Origin: Siphonodentalium dalli
Taxonomy: Eukaryota > Mollusca > Scaphopoda > Gadilida > Siphonodentaliidae
Length of the DNA stretch: 64,000 bases
NCBI GenBank assembly: GCA_032622095.1
Contig: CP136061.1
Span: 214,736,373 to 214,800,372, forward strand
Reading direction: 5' to 3'
The notes under the pieces are model-generated. The model was not told the origin of the DNA. It did not search any database and worked only from the letters and a program-made list of their open reading frames with translations. Shown here in pieces: positions 30,741-43,900 of this stretch. Every line of letters starts with the position of its first letter. The first letter of the stretch is position 1. The position numbers and the translations under genes were made by a program.

Positions 30741-32689
30741 ACACACCCTCACACATGAGCAACACATGTATATGATGAATGTGTAACTGCTATAATTATT
30801 GAAATTCTCTTAAATCTCGTTTGCTTTCCAAAATGTCAATTAACAAACATAATCATACATGGGTTGTGTGTATATATGACCATTTCACTCCCGTCCAACA
30901 GTATGTTTAAACATCATATAAAATTCGAGCCTTCCGGAGGTTAAATGAATCACAAATCGCGCGTTCTTAGAATATGAAAACCGAGCATTGTGGAAATAAT
31001 TATATTCAAAAGTTTATCTGTTTTATCAGACAACATGTCATTTGGCAAACATCTAGCGTATATTCAATAGACGCTATTATATACAGTTGCATTTACTATA
31101 TAAAGTTTATCATAAAGAAACAGCGTGAACAGTTCGAAAATCTGCTTTCATCTAATTCATTTGAAATTTTTACTCAATGCGCGTCAATCAATTGGACAAT
31201 CGATAATAGATTTGACATATGCACTCTTTGTAAACAAATTGAAGTTATCTCCACCTGTCCCGTCTGACATTGTCCATTCGATGCAACAATGTATGAATGG
31301 AGTTATTGATTGTTATTCACTTCATAAATGGTTCATATAGCGTACTATTATACTTGTGGACACTTACCTTAAAGGTACACGTCACTTTAACCTAATTCAG
31401 CGTATCCATCGATATATACGCTCTTTATTTTCAAAAAGTGTCTGAATCTCTATCGTTTACTAAAGTATGTTTAAAATTAAGCATTTAAACCTAATGGAAC
31501 TATAAATAATAAATAAAAAACGCTCTTTATTTTCAAAATTGTCTGAATTTTGATATTGATTTTAGCAATATGCATGCTTTCATTCATATGAAATTGCCAT
31601 CATGGACGTTAAATGACAACATCTCTTAGCATATTAGCCTTAAAGTTATACGTCACGCGTACATTCGATGCACAAGTTAACACATTACATATATGGTTGA
31701 ACATATCAACCATAGTAAGCTCATTTAAACAAAATGGTATTCAATTTAAACGCAGGTTAATTCGATGCAGCAATGTATGAATGTAGGGTTTTGCTTTGTC
31801 ATTACTCCAGAAATGGTTCAGACGATACACTACATTTGGTTCACATACCTTAAAGGTACCCGTGATTTAAACTTAATTATTCATTAATAAAACGCTCTTT
31901 ATTTTCAAAATTATCTGAAGGTCCCATCGTTTTGTAAGTTATACGTAGCGTGTTCATTCGAGGTAACCCTGTACGAAATGAAGGTAATCGTTGTGTTATT
32001 CACTTCATAAATGCGTCATACGCTGGACCACATTTGGGTCACGTGCCTTAAAGGCACACGTCACTTTCGGAAATTATATAATCAGATAATACATTACATA
32101 TCAGGTTGGACGTATCAACCATATAAAGTTCATTTAATTCATTGGGTCTTTCAAATTATACGTCACGTATTCATTCGAGGTACTCATGTAGGAAATGAAG
32201 GTATTGATTGTTATTCACTTCATAAATGGCTCCCATTTCCTATAATAGCGGACTATTATACCTTAAAGGTACACCTCATTTAAATATAATGCAGCGTGTC
32301 CATCAAAACAGACGCTCGTAGTATTGTAACCCGCGGTCGATTGTTTCGTTTCTGTTAATGATACGGTGTTATTTACTTTAAAAAATGCGCCCTCACTCTT
32401 CACTTTGACTAATATGCAAGCATTTGTATCATTTAGAATGTCAAAATCTGGTTTAAAGCAGTCGTATTTGTTATATATAAGGCAAATTTCCTTTCAAATT
32501 ATAACATATTAAAACAATGCATAAATGTTATGTACTTGGAATATGATAGGTCTCCATGGCCTTATTTGGACATATAATCTAACCGAGCGATGTTCATTCT
32601 CTAATCGATTACGTGTCTATAGAATATTGAGGGTAGATTAAGCATACTAAGATCCAGGTAGACAGTCTATATTGCGGCCTCATTTTATG

Positions 32690-33235
32690 GGGCCTTTGTC
32701 TCTATGAACATATAGTCTTAATTTTGGGGCCCTTTGTCGTATTTCTATGGATCTATTGTCTGTGTAATTCTATGGACCTATTGTCTGAAATAAGGGGCCT
32801 TTGTCTGTGTAATTCTATGGACCTATTGTCTGAAATACGGGGCCTTTGTCTGTAATTCTATGGACATATTGTCTGAAATACGGGGCCTTTGTCTGTGTAA
32901 TTATATGGATCTATTGTCTTAATTACGGGACCCTTTGTCAGTGTAATTCTATGGATCTGTTGTCTTAAATACGGGACCTTTCGTCTGTATATTTCTATGG
33001 ATCTATTGTCTGAAATACGGAGCCTTTGTGTATTTCTATGGACCTATTGTCTGAAATACGGGGCCTCTGTCTGTGTAATTCTATGGATCTATTGTCTTAA
33101 TTCTGGGACCTTTGTCAGTGTAATTCTATGGATCTGTTGTCTTAAATACGGGACCATTTGTCTGTATATTTCTATGGATCTATTGTCTGAAATACAGGGT
33201 CTTTGTCTGTGTAATTATATGAACATATAGTCTTA
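32690..33235 (+). repeat. ~50-bp minisatellite in left arm
   Basis: Units of AATTCTATGGACCTATTGTC followed by TGAAATACGGGGCCTTTGTC. Variants end in CTTAAATACGGGACC. The mirror copy at 41270-41830 has a different number and order of units. Confidence 0.8.
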
Positions 33236-33922
33236 CAAAACATTTTGTTCTGTTCATAAACCACACGGTAAGCTATTTATAGATATGGGATAACAAGCGA
33301 TTTTATGCCTAAAGAAGTAGGAACTGAGGTTCTGTATTCGTGTCACCAAGTATATGTAGTTTAAATCCTCTAAATATCGTCTGTTATACAGAAGAACAAT
33401 TGACCATGTGACAGTCTCATGTCACAAAAGACCAATTATTGGGACACATTTCATTCCCCAAAAACGGTATATATAGGTGGGTATCAAACATTGGTCTGGA
33501 AAAGACATGGTATATGGACGTGGGCATTTACTAGATGTATTTTTTAAACGTTCATTTCATATACACGAACTCTTTATTGTTGTTCAACTTTTTAATTGGT
33601 AATCAATTATCGTATATACTTTTGTTTGGAGTGTTCATATACATCAATATACGAAACACAGCTTCTAATAAACTAGTCGATGGTTAAATCACCACAGCCA
33701 ATATCCCCAATGGTAAGCTGTTTTTTAGCGCATGGGGTACATTCATGACTAAAGAAGAAGGAAATGAGGTAAATTATACTTTATTATTTGATCACTTAAC
33801 ACACAGAACAGGTTGTGCTGACTCGCTCTGTGTAACCTATTTCTAGTATGTAGTAGTATGTTCAGCAAACACAGTTAAGCGATGCCTACGGTTGTAAGTG
33901 GTACTCGTCAGTGATCACTGAG

Positions 33923-34528
33923 TTAGATATGTGGTTCAGAACCAAGCTTTTTAGTTTTCAGTGTATAATCACCATAATTCCTGATTATTCCCAAGGTCCA
34001 AATGAGTTCACTATCTAGTTCTGAAATAGTTTTAGTTGTGTTTATAATGTAATCCAATACTAGTTGTTCATTAAACATCTTTTCAATCGTGAAAATTTCA
34101 CAAGGTTCTGGGAGAATGATGTAACCGCATATTGATGTTTCTTCTTCGAATATCAGACTTCTTTCATTGAAAAACACGTCCTTGTAAACAGAAATTCGAA
34201 CAAAGTTATCTCCAACGAGTTCACGAATCCCACGTATATCGTTATTTTTAGCAATACCTCTAATTAGCCAACAGTCAGAGAACAGTTGATCCACAATATC
34301 TAGTAAGAAATCTGTTTCAAATTCTGTTCTCTCCAACAAAGATTCCAATCTATCTCTACCATCAACAAAATGTCCTTCCAAAATTAACTTTATTATTAGC
34401 TTCTCCTCCCTTCGAAACCAAGTTTGCTGTAATTCATTCTTGATTTCTTCACATAGTGTTGATGAGTTAACTAAAGCTTTGTACACTTTCTGACGCATTT
34501 CTGCTGGTAGCATATCAATTACCCCCAT
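33923..34528 (-). CDS. 201-aa protein of unknown function, left-arm copy
   Basis: Starts at ATG 34528 (MGVIDMLPAEMRQ...) and ends TAG after GSEPHI. I do not recognise the family. The first ~90 residues are predicted-helix-rich and charged; DRLESLLERTEFETDFLLDI and its surroundings weakly resemble the last helices of a death-fold (CARD/DED) bundle, which is unverified. The C-terminal half is mixed with FFNERSLIFEEE and YIILPEPCEIF stretches. There is no signal peptide or membrane segment. It differs from the right-arm copy at residue 2 (Gly for Glu). It sits in a transposon arm, and no intron is needed. Confidence 0.6.
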   Translation of the reverse strand: MGVIDMLPAEMRQKVYKALVNSSTLCEEIKNELQQTWFRREEKLIIKLILEGHFVDGRDRLESLLERTEFETDFLLDIVDQLFSDCWLIRGIAKNNDIRGIRELVGDNFVRISVYKDVFFNERSLIFEEETSICGYIILPEPCEIFTIEKMFNEQLVLDYIINTTKTISELDSELIWTLGIIRNYGDYTLKTKKLGSEPHI

Positions 34529-34779
34529 AAGTCCTTACGAAACACTCTGTTTATTCGAGGTAATCCACTACAACACGGGGTATTGATCGTGAGTTTCTCA
34601 CAAAATTAGCATCAGTGTTATACAATCGGTGCTCATACTATACATAGCGTTCACACTCTAAAGACGTTCGGAAAAGTATTTATTTCTTATTATACTATGT
34701 ATAACAACCAATCAAAACCCGTCGTTCAATTTAACTATACACGGACAAGCGGTATGATAACAACCGTACAACAACTTGA

Positions 34780-35600
34780 TGTATACTAGTCATATTTCAT
34801 ATTATTATTCTAAAATCTCCATTACATGGAGTGAAATAAAGAGCGTATATGATGCAGACTGGTGTATAAATACTTAGTTATTTCTTTTTATCAAAATATA
34901 GTCTGTTATACCGAGTAAACATGTACCACGTGGAAGTCTCACGATAGGCATACTATGTGAAAACATGTGCATATCACATATTCTTTTTACCGTTCATTCG
35001 TACGTAATCCAACCTCTCTGTCAATACACAGGCATCAGACCATTGGTGTGGAAAAGACCTACTATGTGAATGCGTGTATTTACTTGATGTATACTAGGCC
35101 ATTCATATTATTACTCTGAAATCTCCATTGCATGGAGCAAAATAAAGAGCGTGTATGACGTAGACTGGTGTATAAATGCTTAGTGATTTCTTTCCATCAA
35201 TTATATGTATTGTAACTCCCATAAATATTGTCTGTTATACAGAGTAACCATGTACAGCGTGACAGTTTCACGATAGGTCTACTATGTGGAAGCATGTGTA
35301 TATCACATATGTGTTTTGCAATTCATTCGTATATAATCCAAGCTCTCTGTTAATACAGAGGCGTCAACACATTGGTGTGTAACAGACCTGCTATGTGGAC
35401 GCGTCTATTTGCTTGATGTATACTGGTTCATTCATAGTATTACTCTAAAATCTCCATTACATGGAGCAAAATAAAGAGCGTATACGATGTATTCTTTTCA
35501 TAAATTATATGTATTTTGACTCCTGTAAATAGTCTGTTATACAGATGAACCGTGTACCACGTGACGGTCTCGCAAAAGGTGTATACACATGTATTCAATG
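34780..35600 (+). repeat. ~310-bp tandem units with hairpin and AATAAAGAGCG
   Basis: Three units. Each has a TCTCCATTRCATGGAG stem-loop followed within ~5 bases by AATAAAGAGCG (34835, 35141, 35470), then ATACACC-type and AGTCTGTTATAC blocks and GTGRMAGTYTCACGATAG. The mirror is at about 38880-39700. Confidence 0.75.
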
Positions 35601-36542
35601 TATTCTTTAATAAGTCATTTCTCTATTATTCTCGTTCATTTTAGTAGTAATATTGGTAGAAATGTAGTCTGAAATCGTCTGTATAGCGTCATATAGCTTT
35701 ATTGGTGAATAGGTCCATATTTCTTAAAGTACAGTACATATTCATAATGTCAGGCATTATCAGCCAACTATTTATAGAAATACCTGTTATATGAGATCAT
35801 ATCGTAGCTGAATCTGGGATGCGACCTACCTCAACGGCGAAGTGCGCTCAAATGAAGTTACACATATTATATGAGCCATTATATGGATCGATGAGGTGTT
35901 ATCTCGGTTTGTCCGTACAATATTAGTAAACTACACCCCTACCTATTACGTATACCAAGCGAGCGAAACAAACATGACATATCGACTATGTATATATAGT
36001 GATGAATCTATGCCTGGTCTCGCAGACAAATGTTCATATTTAGAGTAAATACATATGTGTATCCTTTAATGTAATGTCAGCAAATGTATAGAAACGCAGC
36101 GTTCAAAATAGTAAAAAGTATACAGTTTTTACTTAAAATTTCATTGTTTATGGTTAATTTCCTGTTATGAAACGTGTCATTTTATAAACGCGTAATACGC
36201 AAAAAAAACCCACCTGTTTGACAAAACTTTTAAATGCTATTATGACTATATTTGGCGAATAAAAAAGGGGCTATTTGACGTAGTACAACAACGCGAAATG
36301 ACTACTTTTTTAAACGCGAATTTGAAACAAAACTAATATACAAAAGAATTTTAAACTAAATAATAAGTTTGGTTGATGTATTTTCTCACAAAGAAGCGCT
36401 CGTATACGATGTAGCGGTATGTTACAGAGTTATCGTTCTTTTCGAGGCTAAAAAAAAAGCGCAGACCGGGCCCCTCCCTCTCCCCCCGTTTTAAAAGGGG
36501 CGGGGTTAAGGGGAGGGATCGCGCGTCACGAAAAAATGTCAT

Positions 36543-37939
36543 AGAAGAAAAGTATAAGTCAGAGGAAATGGATGGGGAAAACGACACATTATGAGGGATA
36601 ATGCAGTGTGGGAAATAGGGATGGGATGATATGACCGTGTATTAATTGGAGATGATAATGGATTAGGTAGTGTACACTGTTCATGGTTTTTAATATATGA
36701 ATTAACATATAGTGAAGAGCTTAGGAGGCTAGGAAAAGCCACTCAATATAGGTTTATACATGTATATGGTACACAAAGGGGAAGGAGATGAGGAGAGCGA
36801 GAGGCAGGAAATTGGAGCAGAAGGGTATAATTTGGAGAAAACATTGAGGTGTAAGCATTACTTTCTTAGGAAAACATTGGGTTTGGTGTGGGAAGAACAG
36901 AGGTAAAATAAGAGTTGTATAAAATGGGAAAAGGGAGACATGAAAAAAATGAAAGGTGCTTATGGGAAAAAGGGTAAAGGAGCAGTGGGAGAGTGTATAG
37001 AGGTGTATATCGGAGAGTATAGGAGGGTAAGAAAAGCCACTCTACAGAGGTTTATACATGTGTAAAAAGGGGTAGGCGATGGGGAGAGTGAGAGGCGAGT
37101 AAATGTGAGCAGAATGGTATAATTTGGAGAAAATATTGAGTAGTAAGCATTACTTCCTGGGAAAACATTGGGATTGTTGTGGGAAGAACAAAGTGTTTAG
37201 GTACAAAAGGGGAAGGTAAAAAAAATGAAAGGTGGTTATGTGGATAAAGGTATAGGTAAATGGGCTATTGGGTAAAATGAATAGAGGTGTATAGCGGAGA
37301 GCTGGGTGGGTGACATGTACATAATTAAAGTAGATGAGATAAGAATAATCATTGAGTATATATCTAAATCATATGAAATGTGGGGGTTTTGCTTTGGAAG
37401 GAGAGGGGTAACTATGATTGCAGACAGTAATTAGAAGGGTAAGAGCCGGCAAGGGGCTTAAAATGGTATAGAAAATAAAATGGCATCAAGTAGAGGAAAG
37501 CAAAGGTGTGAGAAAAGAGGGTCATATGGGTAAAAGTATAACTAAATCATATCAACTGGGGTGAAGAGGGAACGAGATGGGTAAAAAGGGACATATATAT
37601 ATATATATATAATTTAGGTGTAAGCAGTTGGTCTAAAACATAGGGGGATGTAACGCGACAAAAGAGTAAACATGAAGCAGAGAATAACTGGAAAGTATTA
37701 CGTATATTTGTATGAACTTTGGGGTTTGTGTATTAAGGATACAGTAGTAAAAAGGAGAACACATGCAGAATGGTGTAAACTTATAGGAAATGACAGGGAC
37801 ATAGGGCAAAGAACATGAATGATGCACAGAGTAGCATCAAGATGATGGCTAAGAAGTTCGGAAGGGGAGGGGTTATATTGGGTAAGGGTAAAAAGTAGAA
37901 TTGTGGTAAATATGTAGAAGGGTTATGTGTAAAATACGG
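36543..37939 (+). other. unique spacer between the giant arms
   Basis: It is strongly purine-rich on the plus strand (GGGGAAGGAGATGAGG-type runs). A ~195-base block at 36711-36905 (AAAAGCCACTC, AATTTGGAGAAAA, GCATTACTT, GAAAACATTGGG) is repeated with changes at 37013-37195. A (TA)n run is at ~37592-37611. No coding sequence was recognised. Confidence 0.7.
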
Positions 37940-40900
37940 ATGACATTTTTTCGTGACGCGCGATCGCTCCCCTTAACCCCGCCCCTTTTAAAACGGGGGG
38001 AGAGGGAGGGGCCCGGTCTGCGCTTTTTTTTTAGCCTCGAAAAGAACGATAACTCTGTAACATACCGCTACATCGTATACGAGCGCTTCTTTGTGAGAAA
38101 ATACATCAACCAAACTTATTATTTAGTTTAAAATTCTTTTGTATATTAGTTTTGTTTCAAATTCGCGTTTAAAAAAGTAGTCATTTCGCGTTGTTGTACT
38201 ACGTCAAATAGCCCCTTTTTTAGTCGCCAAATATAGTCATAATAGCATTTAAAAGTTTTGTCAAACAGGTTTTTTTTTTTGCGTATTACGCGTTTATAAA
38301 ATGACACGTTTCATAACAGGAAATTAACCATAAACAATGAAATTTTAAGTAAAAAATGTATACTTTTTACTATTTTGAACGCTGCGTTTCTATACATTTG
38401 CTGACATTACATTAAAGGATACACATATGTATTTACTCTAAATATGAACATTTGTCTGCGAGACCAGGCATAGATTCATCACTATATATACATAGTCGAT
38501 ATGTCATGTTTGTTTCGCTCGCTTGGTATACGTAATAGGTAGGGGTGTAGTTTACTAATATTGTACGGACAAACCGAGATAACACCTCATCGATCCATAT
38601 AATGGCTCATATAATATGTGTAACTTCATTTGAGCGCACTTCGCCGTTGAGGTAGGTCGCATCCCAGATTCAGCTACGATATGATCTCATATAACAGGTA
38701 TTTCTATAAATAGTTGGCTGATAATGCCTGACATTATGAATATGTACTGTACTTTAAGAAATATGGACCTATTCACCAATAAAGCTATATGACGCTATAC
38801 AGACGATTTCAGACTACATTTCTACCAATATTACTACTAAAATGAACGAGAATAATAGAGAAATGACTTATTAAAGAATACATTGAATACATGTGTATAC
38901 ACCTTTTGCGAGACCGTCACGTGGTACACGGTTCATCTGTATAACAGACTATTTACAGGAGTCAAAATACATATAATTTATGAAAAGAATACATCGTATA
39001 CGCTCTTTATTTTGCTCCATGTAATGGAGATTTTAGAGTAATACTATGAATGAACCAGTATACATCAAGCAAATAGACGCGTCCACATAGTAGGTCTGTT
39101 ACACACCAATGTGTTGACGCCTCTGTATTAACAGAGAGCTTGGATTATATACGAATGAATTGCAAAACACATATGTGATATACACATGCTTCCACATAGT
39201 AGACCTATCGTGAAACTGTCACGTTGTACATGGTTACTCTGTATAACAGACAATATTTATGGGAGTTACAATACATATAATTGATGGAAAGAAATCACTA
39301 AGCATTTATACACCAGTCTACGTCATACACGCTCTTTATTTTGCTCCATGCAATGGAGATTTCAGAGTAATAATATGAATGGCCTAGTATACATCAAGTA
39401 AATACACGCATTCACATAGTAGGTCTTTTCCACACCAATGGTCTGATGCCTGTGTATTGACAGAGAGGTTGGATTACGTACGAATGAACGGTAAAAAGAA
39501 TATGTGATATGCACATGTTTTCACATAGTATGCCTATCGTGAGACTTCCACGTGGTACATGTTTACTCGGTATAACAGACTATATTTATAGGAGTTACAA
39601 TACATATAATTGATAAAAAGAAATAACTAAGTATTTATACACCAGTCTGCATCATATACGCTCTTTATTTCACTCCATGTAATGGAGATTTTAGAATAAT
39701 AATATGAAATATGACTAGTATACATCAAGTTGTTGTACGGTTGTTATCATACCGCTTGTCCGTGTATAGTTAAATTGAACGACGGGTTTTGATTGGTTGT
39801 TATACATAGTATAATAAGAAATAAATACTTTTCCGAACGTCTTTAGAGTGTGAACGCTATGTATAGTATGAGCACCGATTGTATAACACTGATGCTAATT
39901 TTGTGAGAAACTCACGATCAATACCCCGTGTTGTAGTGGATTACCTCGAATAAACAGAGTGTTTCGTAAGGACTTATGGAGGTAATTGATATGCTACCAG
40001 CAGAAATGCGTCAGAAAGTGTACAAAGCTTTAGTTAACTCATCAACACTATGTGAAGAAATCAAGAATGAATTACAGCAAACTTGGTTTCGAAGGGAGGA
40101 GAAGCTAATAATAAAGTTAATTTTGGAAGGACATTTTGTTGATGGTAGAGATAGATTGGAATCTTTGTTGGAGAGAACAGAATTTGAAACAGATTTCTTA
40201 CTAGATATTGTGGATCAACTGTTCTCTGACTGTTGGCTAATTAGAGGTATTGCTAAAAATAACGATATACGTGGGATTCGTGAACTCGTTGGAGATAACT
40301 TTGTTCGAATTTCTGTTTACAAGGACGTGTTTTTCAATGAAAGAAGTCTGATATTCGAAGAAGAAACATCAATATGCGGTTACATCATTCTCCCAGAACC
40401 TTGTGAAATTTTCACGATTGAAAAGATGTTTAATGAACAACTAGTATTGGATTACATTATAAACACAACTAAAACTATTTCAGAACTAGATAGTGAACTC
40501 ATTTGGACCTTGGGAATAATCAGGAATTATGGTGATTATACACTGAAAACTAAAAAGCTTGGTTCTGAACCACATATCTAACTCAGTGATCACTGACGAG
40601 TACCACTTACAACCGTAGGCATCGCTTAACTGTGTTTGCTGAACATACTACTACATACTAGAAATAGGTTACACAGAGCGAGTCAGCACAACCTGTTCTG
40701 TGTGTTAAGTGATCAAATAATAAAGTATAATTTACCTCATTTCCTTCTTCTTTAGTCATGAATGTACCCCATGCGCTAAAAAACAGCTTACCATTGGGGA
40801 TATTGGCTGTGGTGATTTAACCATCGACTAGTTTATTAGAAGCTGTGTTTCGTATATTGATGTATATGAACACTCCAAACAAAAGTATATACGATAATTG

Positions 40901-43900
40901 ATTACCAATTAAAAAGTTGAACAACAATAAAGAGTTCGTGTATATGAAATGAACGTTTAAAAAATACATCTAGTAAATGCCCACGTCCATATACCATGTC
41001 TTTTCCAGACCAATGTTTGATACCCACCTATATATACCGTTTTTGGGGAATGAAATGTGTCCCAATAATTGGTCTTTTGTGACATGAGACTGTCACATGG
41101 TCAATTGTTCTTCTGTATAACAGACGATATTTAGAGCATTTAAACTACATATACTTGGTGACACGAATACAGAACCTCAGTTCCTACTTCTTTAGGCATA
41201 AAATCGCTTGTTATCCCATATCTATAAATAGCTTACCGTGTGGTTTATGAACAGAACAAAATGTTTTGTAAGACTATATGTTCATATAATTACACAGACA
41301 AAGACCCTGTATTTCAGACAATAGATCCATAGAAATATACAGACAAATGGTCCCGTATTTAAGACAACAGATCCATAGAATTACACTGACAAAGGTCCCA
41401 GAATTAAGACAATAGATCCATAGAATTACACAGACAGAGGCCCCGTATTTCAGACAATAGGTCCATAGAAATACACAAAGGCTCCGTATTTCAGACAATA
41501 GATCCATAGAAATATACAGACAAATGGTCCCGTATTTAAGACAACAGATCCATAGAATTACACTGACAAATGGTCCCGTATTTAAGACAACAGATCCATA
41601 GAATTACACTGACAAAGGGCCCGTATTTAAGACTACAGATCCATAGAATTACACTGACAAAGGGTCCCAGAATTAAGACAATAGATCCATAGAATTACAC
41701 AGATAGAGGCCCCGTATTTCAGACAATAGGTCCATATAAATACGACAAAGGGCCCGTATTTCAGACAATAGGTCCATAGAAATACGACAAAGGGCCCCAA
41801 AATTAAGACTATATGTTCATAGAGACAAAGGCCCCATAAAATGAGGCCGCAATATAGACTGTCTACCTGGATCTTAGTATGCTTAATCTACCCTCAATAT
41901 TCTATAGACACGTAATCGATTAGAGAATGAACATCGCTCGGTTAGATTATATGTCCAAATAAGGCCATGGAGACCTATCATATTCCAAGTACATAACATT
42001 TATGCATAGTTTTAATATGTTATAATTTGAAAGGAAATTTGCCTTATATATAACAAATACGACTGCTTTAAACCAGATTTTGACATTCTAAATGATACAA
42101 ATGCTTGCATATTAGTCAAAGTGAAGAGTGAGGGCGCATTTTTTAAAGTAAATAACACCGTATCATTAACAGAAACGAAACAATCGACCGCGGGTTACAA
42201 TACTACGAGCGTCTGTTTTGATGGACACGCTGCATTATATTTAAATGAGGTGTACCTTTAAGGTATAATAGTCCGCTATTATAGGAAATGGGAGCCATTT
42301 ATGAAGTGAATAACAATCAATACCTTCATTTCCTACATGAGTACCTCGAATGAATACGTGACGTATAATTTGAAAGACCCAATGAATTAAATGAACTTTA
42401 TATGGTTGATACGTCCAACCTGATATGTAATGTATTATCTGATTATATAATTTCCGAAAGTGACGTGTGCCTTTAAGGCACGTGACCCAAATGTGGTCCA
42501 GCGTATGACGCATTTATGAAGTGAATAACACAACGATTACCTTCATTTCGTACAGGGTTACCTCGAATGAACACGCTACGTATAACTTACAAAACGATGG
42601 GACCTTCAGATAATTTTGAAAATAAAGAGCGTTTTATTAATGAATAATTAAGTTTAAATCACGGGTACCTTTAAGGTATGTGAACCAAATGTAGTGTATC
42701 GTCTGAACCATTTCTGGAGTAATGACAAAGCAAAACCCTACATTCATACATTGCTGCATCGAATTAACCTGCGTTTAAATTGAATACCATTTTGTTTAAA
42801 TGAGCTTACTATGGTTGATATGTTCAACCATATATGTAATGTGTTAACTTGTGCATCGAATGTACGCGTGACGTATAACTTTAAGGCTAATATGCTAAGA
42901 GATGTTGTCATTTAACGTCCATGATGGCAATTTCATATGAATGAAAGCATGCATATTGCTAAAATCAATATCAAAATTCAGACAATTTTGAAAATAAAGA
43001 GCGTTTTTTATTTATTATTTATAGTTCCATTAGGTTTAAATGCTTAATTTTAAACATACTTTAGTAAACGATAGAGATTCAGACACTTTTTGAAAATAAA
43101 GAGCGTTTATATCGATGGATACGCTGAATTAGGTTAAAGTGACGTGTACCTTTAAGGTAAGTGTCCACAAGTATAATAGTACGCTATATGAACCATTTAT
43201 GAAGTGAATAACAATCAATAACTCCATTCATACATTGTTGCATCGAATGGACAATGTCAGACGGGACAGGTGGAGATAACTTCAATTTGTTTACAAAGAG
43301 TGCATATGTCAAATCTATTATCGATTGTCCAATTGATTGACGCGCATTGAGTAAAAATTTCAAATGAATTAGATGAAAGCAGATTTTCGAACTGTTCACG
43401 CTGTTTCTTTATGATAAACTTTATATAGTAAATGCAACTGTATATAATAGCGTCTATTGAATATACGCTAGATGTTTGCCAAATGACATGTTGTCTGATA
43501 AAACAGATAAACTTTTGAATATAATTATTTCCACAATGCTCGGTTTTCATATTCTAAGAACGCGCGATTTGTGATTCATTTAACCTCCGGAAGGCTCGAA
43601 TTTTATATGATGTTTAAACATACTGTTGGACGGGAGTGAAATGGTCATATATACACACAACCCATGTATGATTATGTTTGTTAATTGACATTTTGGAAAG
43701 CAAACGAGATTTAAGAGAATTTCAATAATTATAGCAGTTACACATTCATCATATACATGTGTTGCTCATGTGTGAGGGTGTGTGAGGGGAACATTCAACC
43801 AGAAAACGCAGCTAACATTCAACCAGACAAAACTGCTAATATTCAACCATCGAACGCAGCTAATGGTCAACCAGCAAATGTAGCTAGCATTCAACCAGCG

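Larger units (their letters stand above)
29842..36542 (+). repeat. giant element, left inverted arm
   Basis: Order from the outside: terminal block; ~55-bp GGACCACG repeats (30190-30420); GGTTGAAT repeats (30485-30740); ~500-bp diffuse repeats with CCTTAAAGGTACACGTCA (31250-32285); TATGGAYCTATTGTCT minisatellite (32690-33235); the 201-aa frame (minus strand); ~310-bp tandem units (34780-35600); inner G/C-rich block near 36500. Confidence 0.85.

Noticed and set aside
30567-30758. WLN-rich 63-codon frame and other short frames identical in both giant arms
   Set aside because: Identity follows from the recent arm duplication. This frame is a translation of the 25-bp repeat.
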